The notes under the pieces: generated by a model
What the model was told of the DNA's origin: nothing
The model's database searches: none
The model's input: only the letters and a program-made list of their open reading frames with translations
Translations under genes and position numbers: made by a program
Part shown: piece by piece, positions 1 through 14,600 of the stretch
Layout: each line of letters opens with the position of its first letter
Numbering within the stretch: position 1 is the stretch's first letter
DNA from: Gorsachius magnificus
Taxonomy: Eukaryota > Chordata > Aves > Pelecaniformes > Ardeidae
NCBI GenBank assembly: GCA_034008185.1
Contig: CM067086.1
Location: 65,580,286-65,644,285, forward strand
DNA length: 64,000 nucleotides
Direction of reading: 5' to 3'

Positions 1-1150
1 ATCCTCAGCCCCCCGGAGCAGCGTGGCTCTATCCAACCCCATCAATTAGATAGACTTCAAAACCCAAGGGAGCACAGGGCGATTAACACCCAGGAAAATT
101 CATGCCTGTAGACAGACATTTGACTGAGTAGCCACCTCTGTTTCTCCTCTATCAGATAAAACCCACCACAGCCCATTACTATTCCGAGCTGGCAGCAAAA
201 TCCCTCCCTCTATAGCTTTGGAAGGGAATAAATTTAGCTTACTCTAGATGGTACTGAAGGATATTCTGCAGCCCAATTCCCAGCGTTCAGAGAAAGCAAT
301 TAGAGGATTAGTCGCCTCTATCTGTCTCAGTTCCTGTTATTTTCATTGTGTTTTCAAATTCAAATCTTCTGCCATTTTTCAGTAAGGCCAATTCAGAAGG
401 AGGGAAGGAAGGAAAATTTATGTCCCTAAAATTTAAATCTATCAGGCCAGCTTAAAAACTCAAGCCACAAAGATTTGTTTCAGAATTTATAATGCTGGCA
501 TTTGGTTTTAGCAGGCTGCGCTAGATGCACTCATCTCCAGAAGTTACCACTTATCTCTTCTGCAGTTTATTAAAATTTAAAGCAAGCTTTAGAGGCAACT
601 TGCTTTATATTCATATGTAATGTGAGATAAGAGAACGGCTCACCAAAAGCTACATGCTTCATACAGCATGATTTTACCACTGATATGACCTGTTTCACTC
701 CCTTCCCCAAACTCCATCCTGTATTAACACTTTTTCCCCGTACGTACCTTTTGCAATAAGGCCCAAGCTATCAAAAAGCCTTTTCTTTAAAAAAATTAAA
801 AAAAAAAGGTATAGCACAAGGCTAGAGCTGCAGTAGCAAAATTACGGGATACAACACTATTTCTATGAAAAATGCAGACTAGCACCTGGCGATGTGTGAG
901 ATTTGGGGTGTTACATTGAATGAAACAAAGGCTGAGAAACAACATTAAGAAGTGACACAATGCACTCAGCAGGCCAGCAGCATAAATAAGGCACCGTTTT
1001 AATTAGGGTTATAGAGTATCACGTGCGTCTGGGGGCAAAGCAGCCTACATTTATGTGAAGAGTATGGAAGGCTTACGAAATTACATACAGCAAAAAACAC
1101 TTCAAATACCTTCTTCTCCCCCCAGCAGCATGCCTGGGTACAAGTTCTCA

Positions 1151-1377
1151 TTTAGTTTAGGTTGGACATTAGGAAAAGTTTCTTCCCCGCAAGGGCAGTC
1201 AGGCACTGGAAGGGGCTGTCCAGGGAAGGGGTCGAGTCCCCATCCCTGCAGGGATTTAAAAGCCGGGCAGACGAGGTGCTTGGGGCCAGGGTTTAGTGGT
1301 GGGATGGCAGGGGTAGGGGAATGGTTGGGCTTGATGATCTTAAAGGGCTTTTCCAGTCTAAATGATTCTATGATTCT
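1151..1377 (+). mobile_element. CR1 LINE, 3'-end fragment
   Basis: It starts within GTTGGACATTAGGAAAAG and runs through the typical CR1 3' UTR (GGTTTAGTGGTGGGATGGCAG, TTGATGATCTTAAAGGGC). It ends with the ATTCTATG-type octamer repeat that closes avian CR1s. Its 5' truncation is the norm for this family. It is one of only two CR1s in the window on the plus strand. Confidence 0.95.
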
Positions 1378-2260
1378 TTACCTAAAAATCAATCATGTTT
1401 CCCAGCATTAACTGATTTAAAATCATGTTTTTAATTTGGCAGTTTAGACTACTTGATCTCTTAAATCAGTTGTTTCAACCAGGTTTTAACAAGTTTGGAA
1501 AATCTTCACTGTTCAACTTTTCTCCTGGTAGAGCTTCGAATCTGAGTCTTGTGGCAGTTCAGAGTATTTCGTACTCAGGACTATTAGGCTGCCCATAATC
1601 AAGATGATAAATGAGTTCAAGATTATTGTTTGCATTTAGGAATTCATAAATTTACCTATGTTTCTGAGACTTTTAATAGCAATATTTGACCTGTTTCAGT
1701 CAAACCACCTCACCACCACAATCTTACCAGTTTACTGAGAAGTGGGTAAAAAAAAAAAAGAAAACCAAAACCACCTCCCCCAATATTTCATTTCTTAACC
1801 TCTTCTACACTGCAACGCAACACACACGCAGTGCGTGGAGCCTACAAGACTCCCCTACGTGACACCATGCTGCATTCAAATTGCTGCCCTGTGAGCTTCC
1901 AAAAGACTTCGCCCCACGTTTAATGGGTCTGCCTGCTCCTCTCCCTTGCAGGCAGCAGCACGCGAGCTGGAGATCGCCAGTTAAAGAGCGTTGGTGCAGA
2001 CACCCACGCATTGTGCATACACCGAAGGGATTACTGCTTACTCACTCGCTCTTTGCAGCCCGTGACCGCAACTCCTGCCAACAGAACAGCTTGTGTAGAA
2101 GTTCCCGAACCTGTCTGGATCCGTGAGCTGAGCTAGCAGATACCCACCATTTAATGCATTTTTGACAAATGAAGCAGTTTGAAAGACAGCCTCCTTCATC
2201 ACACATCCAGGTCTGTAGCTTATCCTGTTGACTATTCATATTACACAGGTTTTTAAGCTT

Positions 2261-2597
2261 ATCACAGAATGGCAAAGGTTGGAAGGGACCTCGGGAGACC
2301 ACCCAGTCCAACCCCCCTGCTAAAACAGGCTCACCCAGAGCACGTGGGACAGGACTTCGTCCAGGCGGGGGTTGAATATCTCTAGAGAAGGAGACTCCAC
2401 AGCCCCCCTTGGGCAGCCTGTGCCAGGGCTCTGTCACCCTCAAAGTCAAGAAGTTCTTCCTCATGTTCAACTGAAACCTCTTGTGCTTCAGCTTGTACCC
2501 ACTGCCCCTTGTCCTGGCGCTGGGAATCACTGAGAAGAGTCTGGCTCCAACCTTGTGACATCCACCCTTAAGATATTTGTATGTTGACGAGATCCCC
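2261..2597 (-). mobile_element. CR1 LINE, 3'-end fragment
   Basis: The reverse-oriented CR1 tail starts ATCACAGAATGGCAAAGG on the plus strand and continues through TTGGAAGGGACCTC, the GGGGGTTGAATATCTC block and GTTCTTCCTCATGTTCA to about the GATATTTGTA segment. It is of the same subfamily as the copy at 46.2 kb (shared GGCAAGG/GGCAAAGG start and TTGAATATCTC). It creates a spurious open frame of about 200 codons on the minus strand. Confidence 0.95.
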
Positions 2598-5500
2598 ATT
2601 TGGCACATGAAATGAATACACACCAACTGCTGTGTATTACAGACCGACACTCATAAAAGTTTGAGCTTTGATGACTCCAGTATAAAAATTATGCTGCAGA
2701 TAAAGGCCCATTAACACTTTCCAGAGAGCTGCCCCATAAAAGTGGTCCCAGAGTAATCCAAACCATTTACACTGTCCCCTTCTGCAGCCACCTTCACCTC
2801 CAGACTTGTCAGCCCTTTATGTTCTCTTGACCAAATATCTAATGACAGTTATTGCACAATTTGGAAAATACATATATCGCATTTTATATATATAGTATAT
2901 AATTAAAAACATTGAAATCACCTGGCTTTGGGTCAAATGTTAGTCAAATTCTAGTACACCGGATGTACAAGTGAAGCCAACTGCATATGAGTGAATTCGG
3001 AAGCAGTTAGCTACAAATGATCATATTATCTAATGCAGCAGTAGAAAAATCATGAATAGGCAGTGACCATGAAGATTAAATGGCAAAAAAACTGATCAGC
3101 CGCCACTCTGCTGAGCTAAAAAAGTAATTTAAGAATAGTTAATGTGAGAATCAGCCGTGAAACCAATTGGTTCTTTCACAAGGTATGAACTGTAAAGCTA
3201 CAAAAACCAGCAGGAAACCTAATTAATGACAACAGAAGAAAATGGCAACCCAGATCAAATGCCAGATAAAAAAATAATTAAGAACTGACATATTTTTAGA
3301 GCAAATATAATAAATGGAAATAAAAAGATTTAATCTCTTCAAAGTCAATATAAATGAAGAATGTATTTAAATTCCCATTTAATACAATTCTAAGTGAAAA
3401 AAGCTTACCAGTTTTCGTAAGAGCCACCCAACAAACTCGTACAGATTCACTGATCCTTAAAAACAAGAACTAAATAACACAGTATTGTTGGAGAAATGCA
3501 GACCACGCAGAGTGCGATGCCAGCAGAAAAATTCTTTTTATGTACAGACTGCACACAAAGTTAGCTTTAAAGAATGACTTTAAGAAAACTGTAGTGGAAG
3601 CCCTGTTCAGTTCTATAAAAGCGTAAGGAAGGGTTTGAGTCTGTCACAATAACCGAATGCACTCCCCACCTGCAACATGACTTTGAACAACTTACTGGCT
3701 CAGCATGTCTTGTGCTATCAAAACATTTAATTTTTGCATTGACCCCCCCCATGTTATTAAATCCCTGCGATAACAGCAATCATTCATTAACAGAAAGCCT
3801 AGTAAGTGCGGTAATACGTAGAAAACATTTCACAACTAAAAGGGTTTTTTTCAGCTACATCAATCTGCTGTAGCAACCTCTAGGATTATTATTGCTTAGC
3901 TATTCCATATAACAAGTCATTTAGGACACCTTTGATAAAAGGTTTCAGCCTTTTAGTTGCTGTACGTGGTAACCAATTTAAAATTATTTTCTCTCAAGAG
4001 GTTTGCCCTCTGACTGTTAGGACAAGTTAGCAAGTTGGGAGAACACAGGGATTTAAAATTATGGTGGAAGCTATAAACCATAATTGACAGTCAATTATAA
4101 ACCACTTCTTTACACTACATACAGTATCATTCCAAATTTACAGTTCTGCAGATTAAATACAAACTCGAGGATTTTTTGGTATTGGATTTTGTTATTGAGC
4201 CTCTATAAGGAGTAGCAAATAATCTCTTAAATCTCTACGCTGTTAAAGGTGGACGGCATCTGCTTTGTCTAATGAAGGACCAGAAACAAAAAACGAAGAC
4301 CACAAAGGCACAGGCTTATACCTCCTTCCCTGCAACACGATGCTTCTGCAGACAGAGCTGAAGCTATAAATCACATATGGCCAATAAAGCTGGTATCTTC
4401 CTTTAATCTTCCAAGACTAATGCTTCCCAGGTTTTCTATCCACACTGTATACACAGGTACTACTCTCTTTCTACAAGCACTATCATTTTCTACGCCTAAA
4501 AAAAAAAAAAAAAAAAAGAGTGCCTCAATTTTGGCATTTACTCACAAACAGCCCTAATTTGTTTTTACAACATCCATTACCCTCCGCATCCAGTTTCATG
4601 CGTCGCAAACAGCGGCTACTATAACACACAAGAATATCTTTCATCATTCTCAACACACCCTCGTTACTGCGACGCAGTTTGTTACCTCACCCCTAACCTG
4701 ACTTTAAAGAGAACAGTGGGTACCTGCTTCAGAATAACCAACACCTTTGTGCACTTAATGTCTCCAAAAGCGCACTAAGTCATTCAGAGTTTAAAAATCT
4801 TGATTTATCATTTATCAGCTCCGATTTTCCCCATAGCAAATTCTTACCTTCCAATACCATACCTTCCAATTTCATCCAGTTGTCCCCGCATTGGTTTTTA
4901 AGTACACCGTGTTTGGCTAAGATTTTTCAATTTGCTCCACACTCATTTGATTTAATAAAGATATTAAAAGTCATCTTTCTTACCATCTCACTCCAATAGT
5001 TAAACTATTCTCCTAAAAAGCTTCCCCTTGGAGTTGGTTTGGCTTCAGCTTCCAGCTCTCGTTATCGATTCTCCTGCTAGCGCAGAATGCCTTTTAGTAT
5101 CCCGTATTTTCCTGGCCGCAGGATGCACACCAAGAGAGCCGACTGTTCTTCAAGGAGCTTCAGCTTTCATGCATCAGCAAGTTAAAGTTGCTAGGCACTT
5201 GTGAGCCACTTTCTGCCATGGAAATGGCAGTTTCTCACGCATCTGCGGTGAGTAACTTGTAGAATAGCTAGCTCAAGCTGCCAGCTTTCATCTGATGCTG
5301 CATAAGTCCGAGTCTCTCTCTTCCCTCCTTCAAATCCATTTTGCAAGTCCTGTTCGCATCCTCTCCGGTTTTTCAAAATGTTTCTGAAAACTTGATGCTG
5401 CCCGCCATATTTCACTAGGCAGCCTCATCAACGTAGCCCATACAATGCCACCATTCCCTGCTTCCCCCTTCATCCAAGCCAAGAATTCTGCTACTCCTTT

Positions 5501-5699
5501 CTACCGATCGTAGAAAACTCTGCATTTCAAGACACAGTCCCTATTGCAATAGCTATAGACCCTACTGAAACCCTCCAAATATTTAGCTTTGTTAGTATTT
5601 TGGTTACAGTTGGACTACAAATAAGTCATCTAGAAAACTTTATACAGCCATCTATTTTATCTACCCTTCTGACAGTTGGACTGCTATGAGTTTTTTCAA

Positions 5700-5740
5700 A
5701 TGAAGTTTGTGGGGTTTGGGTTTTTTGGGGGGGAGAGAGG
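5700..5740. repeat. T/G-rich low-complexity tract
   Basis: Alternating G- and T-runs, including GGGTTTTTTGGGGGGG. Confidence 0.8.
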
Positions 5741-6087
5741 TTATTGCTTTTTAGAAAATTTTCTTTCGTATGATGCAATAAATGCAGCGAATTGCTTACC
5801 TCTATGGAATCCCATTGGTAACCAGCTCAGGAATTTAAATTTCCCAAATAATTTCTTGGGATTTAAATGAATTAATAGCCAGCTGATAACAGTTAAGATA
5901 ATACCCCACAGTGCTCCTTCCCATTTGTCTTCTTGACTTTTCATACCAGAACATAATCAACTAAAAAAGTAATCTTAAAGAATAAGGAAAATACAACACA
6001 CAAGTTATCATCAATCAACTGTTGTACCATCCTCATACACAATTCTCCCTTCACAGCATCACACAATGCTGTGGGACACTGGAAGTT

Positions 6088-6268
6088 AGAATCACAGAAT
6101 TTTTTAGGTTGGAAAAGCCCTTTAAGATCATCAAGCCCAACCGTTCCCCTAACCCTGCCATCCCACCACTAAACCCTGTCCCTAAGCACCTCGTCTGCCC
6201 AACTTTTAAATACCTCCAGAGATGGGGACTCGACCACTTCCCTGGGCAGCCTGTTCCAATGCTTGAGC
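6088..6268 (-). mobile_element. CR1 LINE, 3'-end fragment
   Basis: The plus strand shows AGAATCACAGAATTTTTTAG followed by GTTGGAAAAGCCCTTTAAGA, CCATCCCACCACTAAACCCT and CTCCAGAGATGGGGACTCGA. This is the reverse complement of a CR1 3' end. It is the same subfamily as the copies at 1.2 and 35.5-37.1 kb. Confidence 0.95.
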
Positions 6269-8651
6269 TATTTTATCCCTCTCAGTTGAAAACGAGTAAG
6301 CTTTCTCACATTCCCCATAGTATCACCAGGCAGCTGAACGCCAACAGCGTGTTTAGGATTATATGCAACAGGCTATCGATACAGTTCATCGGACAAGCTT
6401 GCACACCGAGGGCCTGTATAGATCAATAGATTGACAAAAGCACGTTATCCACATCATCGTGTTCGCTAGCACTGTATTCCCATCCTGTACATGGAGTTAT
6501 AAGAAATTCAACTCTGGTTCCTAGTGATCCAGTTTACCTTTTCACACTCTTAGCAGACCATTAAAATGCTTCAGGAATTCCCCCACTGCTCTAATACCTG
6601 CAATTAATTACCAAGCCAGTACGTGCTCTCGATCTCTCTCTCTTTGGCCACTTAAGATTCTTGGAAACACACCTATTTAGAAGTGTTTTTTCTAGTACTT
6701 AACACAATAGACCAGGGCTCGCTTTATTATTTTCGCCCTCCAGTGAATAGACACACACAGTTCTGCTTTTCTCCCCAAATACAGGCAACAAATACAAGTG
6801 AACAGGGATGAAAAGGCACTGAAGAGGTGTTGTGCAAGCTTTATCACACTCACCTACCTTTGGGAAGGAAACATGGCTAGGCTCTCTCCTGTTCCTAATG
6901 AACCTAAAGAATGCCTCGTTACTTTAACTACAGGAAAGATACTGTGAGGGGCCCGATCCACCTGAAAGGGATGAGGAACCAGATCATGGCATTCATCCTA
7001 TGCTCCTGCCCCCCTCCTCAACAAACAGGAGGGCATTTAGAAAACCACATTCCCCTTTTCTACTTCTCCATACATTTTCGGAAAGCATCCTTTATTATAT
7101 CAGCATTTCATTTACACAAATCATCATCAAGTTACAGAAATGCCAATGAAAGCTTCTTCTCAAGGGACGACTTGCAGCGACCCCTTGCATTAGTAGGTAG
7201 GCAAGCAAGGAATTTCTTTGGACTAGAACCCACCGAATGAGTTTCTCACATACACTGCTTAAACACCTAGACCATTCTCCTGGGTGCTCTAAATGGTCTT
7301 CAACCCAGATGACAAGCCCACTTGCAAAAAAATTAGCGTCATCTTTCATGTAGTCCCATCTTCCATGGAAATGGAACAAAGTAATGCACAATTCTCACTG
7401 GTCATGGTACATTTTTCCCCCTCCTCCTTGCTAGGAGAGTCTGAGAAAGTCAGGATTTGCATGCTGCCAGATGAATACATTGACATACTATCTTTTAAGA
7501 AAAAAATTTTGGATAGACCACCCCTATTACCTCTATTTCTAAAAATTAATCTTGAAAAATAGTTAACATTCATTTTCCACACAGAGTACTGGGAATTGCA
7601 GATAGCAACTTAAGCACATTCAAAAGATTACAGACGTTCCCTTAACAAGGAGCTACATATGCACGTATAAACTATTTGTTTCCCCAACTCACACTCACCA
7701 TTTAAATGCTGGCAAAGATATCACCACATACACTATGGAAAAAGAACCATGTCCCGCTAAAATACATAAACAAAGAGCATTTAATTGTAAATTTAAAAAT
7801 CTAATATGAATTACCTGGAGTTTAATAATTTACAAGGTCTTGAAATCCAGGTGCCCAACTGACAAAACATTCTTACCCAGTGGGAAGCATAAGCATCAGA
7901 CAGATTTTGTGTCCATAACCCAATGCATCCTTATTAAGGTCTCGTGCTGAGGCTCAAACTTTAATTTGATAACTAAAATGGTCAAATGAAAGATGGTTTT
8001 AAGTGTTATGAAAAGACAAAGCACTACCTGAAGAGGATGATGGTATCACGATCCCTAACGAACAGCCTGGAAGGTCCTAAGTATTAAATACTCACCCCCG
8101 GGATCAATTATCAAATCTGAAACTTCAGGAAAGCCTGCTTAAATACAAAAGGTTTTATGATGGGATAGCATGTTATAGCATAAGGTTTTAAGAGTTAAAG
8201 TATCAAGTGCCTGTCAAACTGTATTAAGCAATATTAGAAATACACCAGTTAAAAATTTCAGAGATCCAACCGTCCCTGCCTTCAGCCGATAGCAGTGAAT
8301 GAGCTGATGCAGCACCACAGTCAATAATTTTGCTACGTTGCTATCAAACAAGCAGGTTTAAATACTAGGAGGCCTGTCAGAACTCACACAGATTCTCCCG
8401 TTGCTACGAGAGCAGCAAAAAAAAGGCGGTTAAATGTTCCATCTGCAGGTATGAAACACTGCGCACACAAAAAATATTTGTTGTGCCTGCTGGATCCTTT
8501 GCCATGCTGGGGAAAGGAAGCAGCTGAAGAGGAGCCACTTTAATGAAGCCCCACGGGAATACAAGGATAGAGATAATTGTAGCTTTGTATCACTGCACAT
8601 CAACCTGACTAACTTCTGTTAGGAAGTTCAAACACAATTTCACAAATTAAT

Positions 8652-8694
8652 GCAAAAAAAAAAAGTGATATATATAATTTTTTTTTTTTTTTTT
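8652..8694. repeat. A-run, TA patch and T17 run
   Basis: A short A-run, a TATATATA patch and a 17-base T-run lie together, so the region can fold on itself as A-T pairs. Confidence 0.85.
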
Positions 8695-11600
8695 AGTTAA
8701 AACCAAACAAAAAACCCACACAGCACTTATGGAAGACGCATTCATAAAAGAACAATGTGCTTAAGTTGTAAGAACAAAAGCCAGACATTCCTCCTGGAGC
8801 AAAAAAAGCCGAGTTGTTACTAGGAAGCTTCTCCAGTGGAAATGCTATTGGGGAAAAAAAAAATAAAAATAAATGAACTGAAATTCTGTCCAGGTCTGGA
8901 AAGACTCATTTTATCTGTGACACTAGGAGATCACAAATCCGCGTTCTGCCGCTAGACACGCAGATAGATGACTGACACTTCTGCTCAGCTAGCTTCCAAG
9001 CAAAATAATAGTTTTGAGGAAACGATAGCTATGAAAGAACAGCACGTATCCTACATTTTTCCCTTCAGTAGCAAAAGGCCTCAGTACCAATAAAAATATA
9101 AAATATAAAAACAGCAGAAGAGTTTGAAGTCAACTCACATGTAATTTTTAATGCTTGCCTCTGTGCATTGCATCTCACTTAGCAAAGCATATAAAGTACT
9201 GATTTTCAGTAGGAAATAGTAAAATGAAGAGATAATCTGGTGTAACTAATATTCCAATTATAGAGGCATGTTTATTACTCCAAGATTCCCCTTCAGACAC
9301 ATGAACAAACAGCAATGCAATAAAATCCTACAATTTCCTGCTTTACGAAGTTAAGACCTATTTATTCATGAAGATTCAAAACCAGGATTGAAAGAAGATT
9401 TTAGGATTTAAGCCAGAACCAGCAGTGTTCTGAACTACTTTCATGACCACAGGCATTGAAAACAAATGATTCAGAGAACAATTTGTAGTTCTACATTGTA
9501 GATTATTAAAATATCTTTTCCAGATCTAGCATTATATGTGACTGTTCTGTCAACACATCCCCTCCTTTTCTGTCCTACGCCGCCATAATTTGTGTTCAGA
9601 GATGAGGAAAGAAACTTGCCATGGCAAAAACAAGTTTCTGGTTTTGTCAGCGCAAGAGGAAAAAAAAATAAAACCCAAACGCTACCAACACGGAGCAACG
9701 GATCAACACTGTGCAAGTTAGCGGTACAAATGAAAACTGGGACACATCAAGTCTCGCAGTTCCTGAGCGTACTGGACTATTTTTACTGTATGTATTCCAG
9801 TAGGAACAAGGCTCTACAACAGTAGTGAGTGCTAAGCACAGTGCATATATGTTTTCTATATTAAATGCAAAATGAGAAGGAAAATTCTCTTTTAAAAAAA
9901 CCAACTGTAAGTACAGTTTTAACATTTTTCTTTCCAAAAAGAAAATGTGCAGCAATGTTTTTCTAAAAAGCTCAAAGGCATCTCACTGATACCTATCATA
10001 GGCCAACTAGGGGGAAAACAACCCCAACAACGAGCCAAAAAACCACACCAACCTCGAGACTCCTGGTGCCCCTTACTTCCCAGTGACAAGAAAGTGCCCA
10101 GTAGAGGAACAGCACAAGATGGGCAACTGGCAGGGGATGGGAGCGGGGAAGCGTGCTGGGCAGGAGAATAACTGCAGAAGGGCTTTAACCCATCCTTTCA
10201 AACCAATTCATTAAATCAAAGGCCCCCTTCTTTAAGCTCTGTATTATATCTATTTTCATATGATGTGCAGGAGATTATGCATAAGAGAAAAAAGCAAACC
10301 GCAAGCTTCTTCATCAGCTTATTTCCACATTATATGTCATCTTCTCATAAAAAGTTATTCGAATATGTTCTTCCAAAACTATGGCACAGCCCAATCCTGT
10401 AGGTCAATTATTTAAGAGTTGAATGCAGCCCCTTCAGCCCCAATTTTTAATGCTTTAAAATCTTGGCAAAGTTAGGAACTAACTCCCAACCTCACAACTT
10501 TGCAGCAATTTGCCTGAACCACCACATCAGAGAACAAGTCTTCACTGTTTACACATACAACCAAACTACGTACTTGAGAGAAGGCAGCTGCCCCTGAAAG
10601 GTGTCAATCTTAGTTTCTGCCAAAAGCACTTTAATATAACCACAATCTTTGTTTTAAAGGCAAGGTATTCCGCCCCCCCCCCAAAGTGAAGCAAAACAGA
10701 CTCAGCGTAACGAACTATCAATACAGAACTACTACAGCAAGGCATAATCATAAATTAGATTAATACAGCACTGACGATGCCAGTACATTTTTGGTCTTTC
10801 TGCATGCAATAGTTTGCTGTTGACAAAGTTATGTTCGCGAATTCCAAAGGTGAATCTTACTCCACTCAAGTCTTCCACTAGTCTGCATGGGAGAGCATCC
10901 AGACATCATACCAGCTATAGTTAACAGGCACTAAAGAAAGAGGTTTAAGTGTATCTGAAATGCTTCATGAAAAAGGGTTGCAACTGTAAATTGCATGCCT
11001 CCCCCCAAGAGGCTGTAAGTTCCTTTTAACACTAGCCATCTATTTTAGTCACAAGGAGTGTGGTATCTAGACCGATGCATAAACAACAAAAAACCACCCC
11101 CAAAGCCAAAAATAAAGTGCATAAGCAGCAAACCATCATGTGAAATTAATGCAAAGACTTTGGCCAGTCATTGAAATGGGTCTGTGAGTCCTTAATATTC
11201 AAATGAGGAAGTTTTCCATTTTAAAGAAAACTTTATCTTTGTTGTCCTTCAAATACGTATTGGTACACGAGTGAAGTTATACAAACAATACAGTAGAGAC
11301 ATTATGTACCTGTACCAAGTGTTCTAAATGCACTCTCCTTCCTGTTAATCGAGACTGAGAAACACGAGACCAAGACAATCCTGGAACACTACACATGCTG
11401 ACTTTACAGAATTGAGGTATCTGCCATTTATGAACTTCTACTAGCACGAGCAACACAATTCACAAATTGGCAAGTGACAGCCAAGGAATAAGACAGAGCA
11501 TTCAGGGCTAATAAAGCCAGCCCAAAATATGAGCAGAGCTATGCACAATTAACAAGCGATTCTGGGTATGACATGTCCTTGAAGAAGGCTTCCTTGGCTT

Positions 11601-14600
11601 CAAAACAAGGAGTATCTGAACCTTGGCAGGAGTACAGAAAAAAATGTCTCTGCTGACACTCCTTGAATGTTTGGCAGAAAAATTACAGAAGGACAACAGA
11701 TGACATGAGGCTCCCAAAATGTCAAACATTTACTGTACCCAAACTTGTTAGAGTTCCTTCTGGAGTCCCCCACCTTCTGCTGGGGTTAAATCAGCAATTA
11801 AGATCATTAAATTGGTATGACCCACCATATACATCAGCCATCTAAGCTGCTACTGAATCAGTGGAGCCTTGCCCAAATCAGTTTGCTCAAACAAATGGAA
11901 GGCACTGCTCAGCTGAGCCACCTCCTAGACTCCACTGACATACAGACCAAGCCTGCAGAGGACAAGGCCTCAGCATCTTCACACGTACAGCAAGTGCCTC
12001 AACACAGGCATCTGTCTCAGACTCAAGCCCAGCCTTAACAGCCTCGATGCTCCTTTCCATGTCCTCCACAAGGAAGAGCGGCTGAAACAGCTAGGCTGCT
12101 GAAGAGATGGGCTACCTCCATTGCATCCACCTTGGAGCACTGTTGTGGTGTTTTGTTTTTATCTACTGCCAAGTGGCTTATTCCAAGCAATTCAAGGCAG
12201 GACTGTTACACTTACAGCTGGGAGCAAGACTATTTGGGTGTCTAATTCACATTAATGCTCTGCCATCAACACTGCAGCTGAGCATTACATGGCAAATGCT
12301 CGAGCACGAAGGATTACTGCTTCGTGAACGCTTGCTTGTTGAGGCAGAACCATCATCTCTCAGCATTTGCATAGCCTGCAACCCCACCTGAGGCAGGGGT
12401 ACTGTTTGTTACATTCCTAAATCTTCTCCTTTTCAGAGATTTGTTTGAAGCCATCCAACCCTCTGACTTAGGAGGGTGCCTCTACAGTCCTGTCTCAAAA
12501 TGGTTTAGCACTTTTAAGGCTACATATGGTTACCTTCACAACCACCAAGTAAAAAAAATTACTACTTCAGGCTGAAAAACACCTCGGTACATTCATACTG
12601 CCACACTATGTGCTGGTGCTCCCTCTTGCCATCTGTACTCAGTATACATATATGTATTTTTATTTATCATTATGGCTAAAGTTTAATCAGAGTATTTTCT
12701 ACATAGAATTCCGGAGCGGTTACTCACACAGAGAGAAATCGGGGCTCTACTTTTTCATCTGAGCAAGTACATCTTCATCTGGAGAGAGAAAGAGGTTGCA
12801 GGAAGGGAAATCCCTCCTTAAGGTAATGGACTCAAGCGATGCAATGCCACTGCTTTGCCACCACCATCACACAAATGTCAGCTTCCCAAAGCATTCCACC
12901 TCAAGAGTTTAGAAAAGTGAGGAAAACTGGAACTAAAGCAGTAGCAGACAGGACAGCAGGAAGTATGCAGGTACTGGTATAGAGGGAGATTAATCCTAGA
13001 GCACTAAGGATTAGAAATAAACTTGGATGTTGCAGAGGTTTGCAGGGAGGTGCAGGCTGATCTGCCAGGATCCGAGCATGTTCCTCACGCCCACTCCCAG
13101 GATAAAGCTTTCTGAACTTGAAGGTCTGGACATTAAACCCCACAGCAAACAGGAAGCAAAGCACTCTGCCAAAGGGGTTTCGTCTGGGATTGTAAAGAAG
13201 TAGTCGTCCAAAATCCAATACTGGAACAAAGTACAAGGTATAGAACATATACTCCTGTTAAGACTTATTGAATGAACTCTGTACCCAAGTTTTACTGTAA
13301 CAATGTTTATATCCACTGATCTAAAGCTACAAAGTCTTTCTCTCAAAAGATCCCAGTATTATTTAATGTTTGGAATGCTTTCTTTTCTCCCAATCCCTAA
13401 AATATTTCCCTGGCAAAAGCCATAAAACCAGTTTAGAAAAATATCTGTAAAACATATGTTGCATCATCTAAATATGTACATTAGAAGTGGTTTTTTTAAA
13501 AAAAACAATGTAGAAAAGTTTTGTATTAAGAGTAATGACTGGGACTATCAGGCTATCAAGTTAAGATCTTTTCACCATCTACTTGAGACCTTGGGTAAAT
13601 TCACACATGCAAAGGAACTTAAGATACGCAACTTCTTTCCTTTATGAAATCATTTTCTATTCTTTCCAGAAAATAATAAAAAAACCAAGGTCCTCAGGAA
13701 GAGACCTGGTTTTTATATGCAACACATAATGACAAAGTAGTATTCTCAACTCCAGCAGTATCTGCTACTATAGGACAAAGATACCAAGGTACAACATTAA
13801 ATAACCAAGATCGTTTTAACCAAGGAAACTAGAGTTAGACCCTCCCAGTAAGAGTCAAGATCACAACAGAGTGATACTTTAAGGTATTTTAACATGGGCT
13901 GTCCCTTGCACAAAATTGCAAACATTTTGTTTTGACTTACAGTTTATTTATTACACTCAAGCAGCAACAGAGTCAATTTTTGTGACAAAACACCAAACAT
14001 TAAGATTTGAGAAAGCTTTGAGGGGGAGGGATGAGTTAGGAGGAACACTTTATGAGCTCTTAGAAGTTTCGCAATCCAGCCTCCCAAGGCCAACTTTTCA
14101 TTTGGAACAAAGTAAGAGCAGCTGCCCATGCTGAAGCAAGGTCAGCTTTGTTCCTGCCTGCCTCCCACCTGGACCACCAAGGCACTGCCTTATTGCTGAC
14201 CTTCAGCAGTGGAAGATTCTTTGGTGGGCTGAAGCAGAGAGAAAGCGGTGTGGAAAACCAAACACTAGCATAAGAAAACAGGGAGGAGGAAAAATTTCTG
14301 CGTGTCTTACACAGTAGTCTATTGTCTGAAGGTCATCATATGCAGGCTGGCAGTCAAAAGTATCCACAAAGCCCCCCAAAGTTCATTTCAGTCCTCCTTC
14401 CAGTTTTTGTGGGTTCGTGGTTACTGTCCTATTCAATATTTCTTCCAACCCTGCTTTGTAGAAAATTCAACCCTAGTAAGGTTTGGACATATAAAGTACA
14501 GTGCCATCAAATGTGCAAACTAGAGAAACCAGAACACAGCCATTGAAGACTTTTTTGACCATTCATGTACTTTGTTTTTTGCATTCATGCAGTACAGATA

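Noticed and set aside
2042..2650. 202-codon open frame on the minus strand
   Set aside because: It lies mostly within a CR1 tail and its translation is CR1 3' sequence, not a host gene.
12901..13346. Overlapping minus-strand open frames of 111-115 codons
   Set aside because: No recognisable domain, no splice-site support and no similarity to Pellino. They fit chance in an intron.
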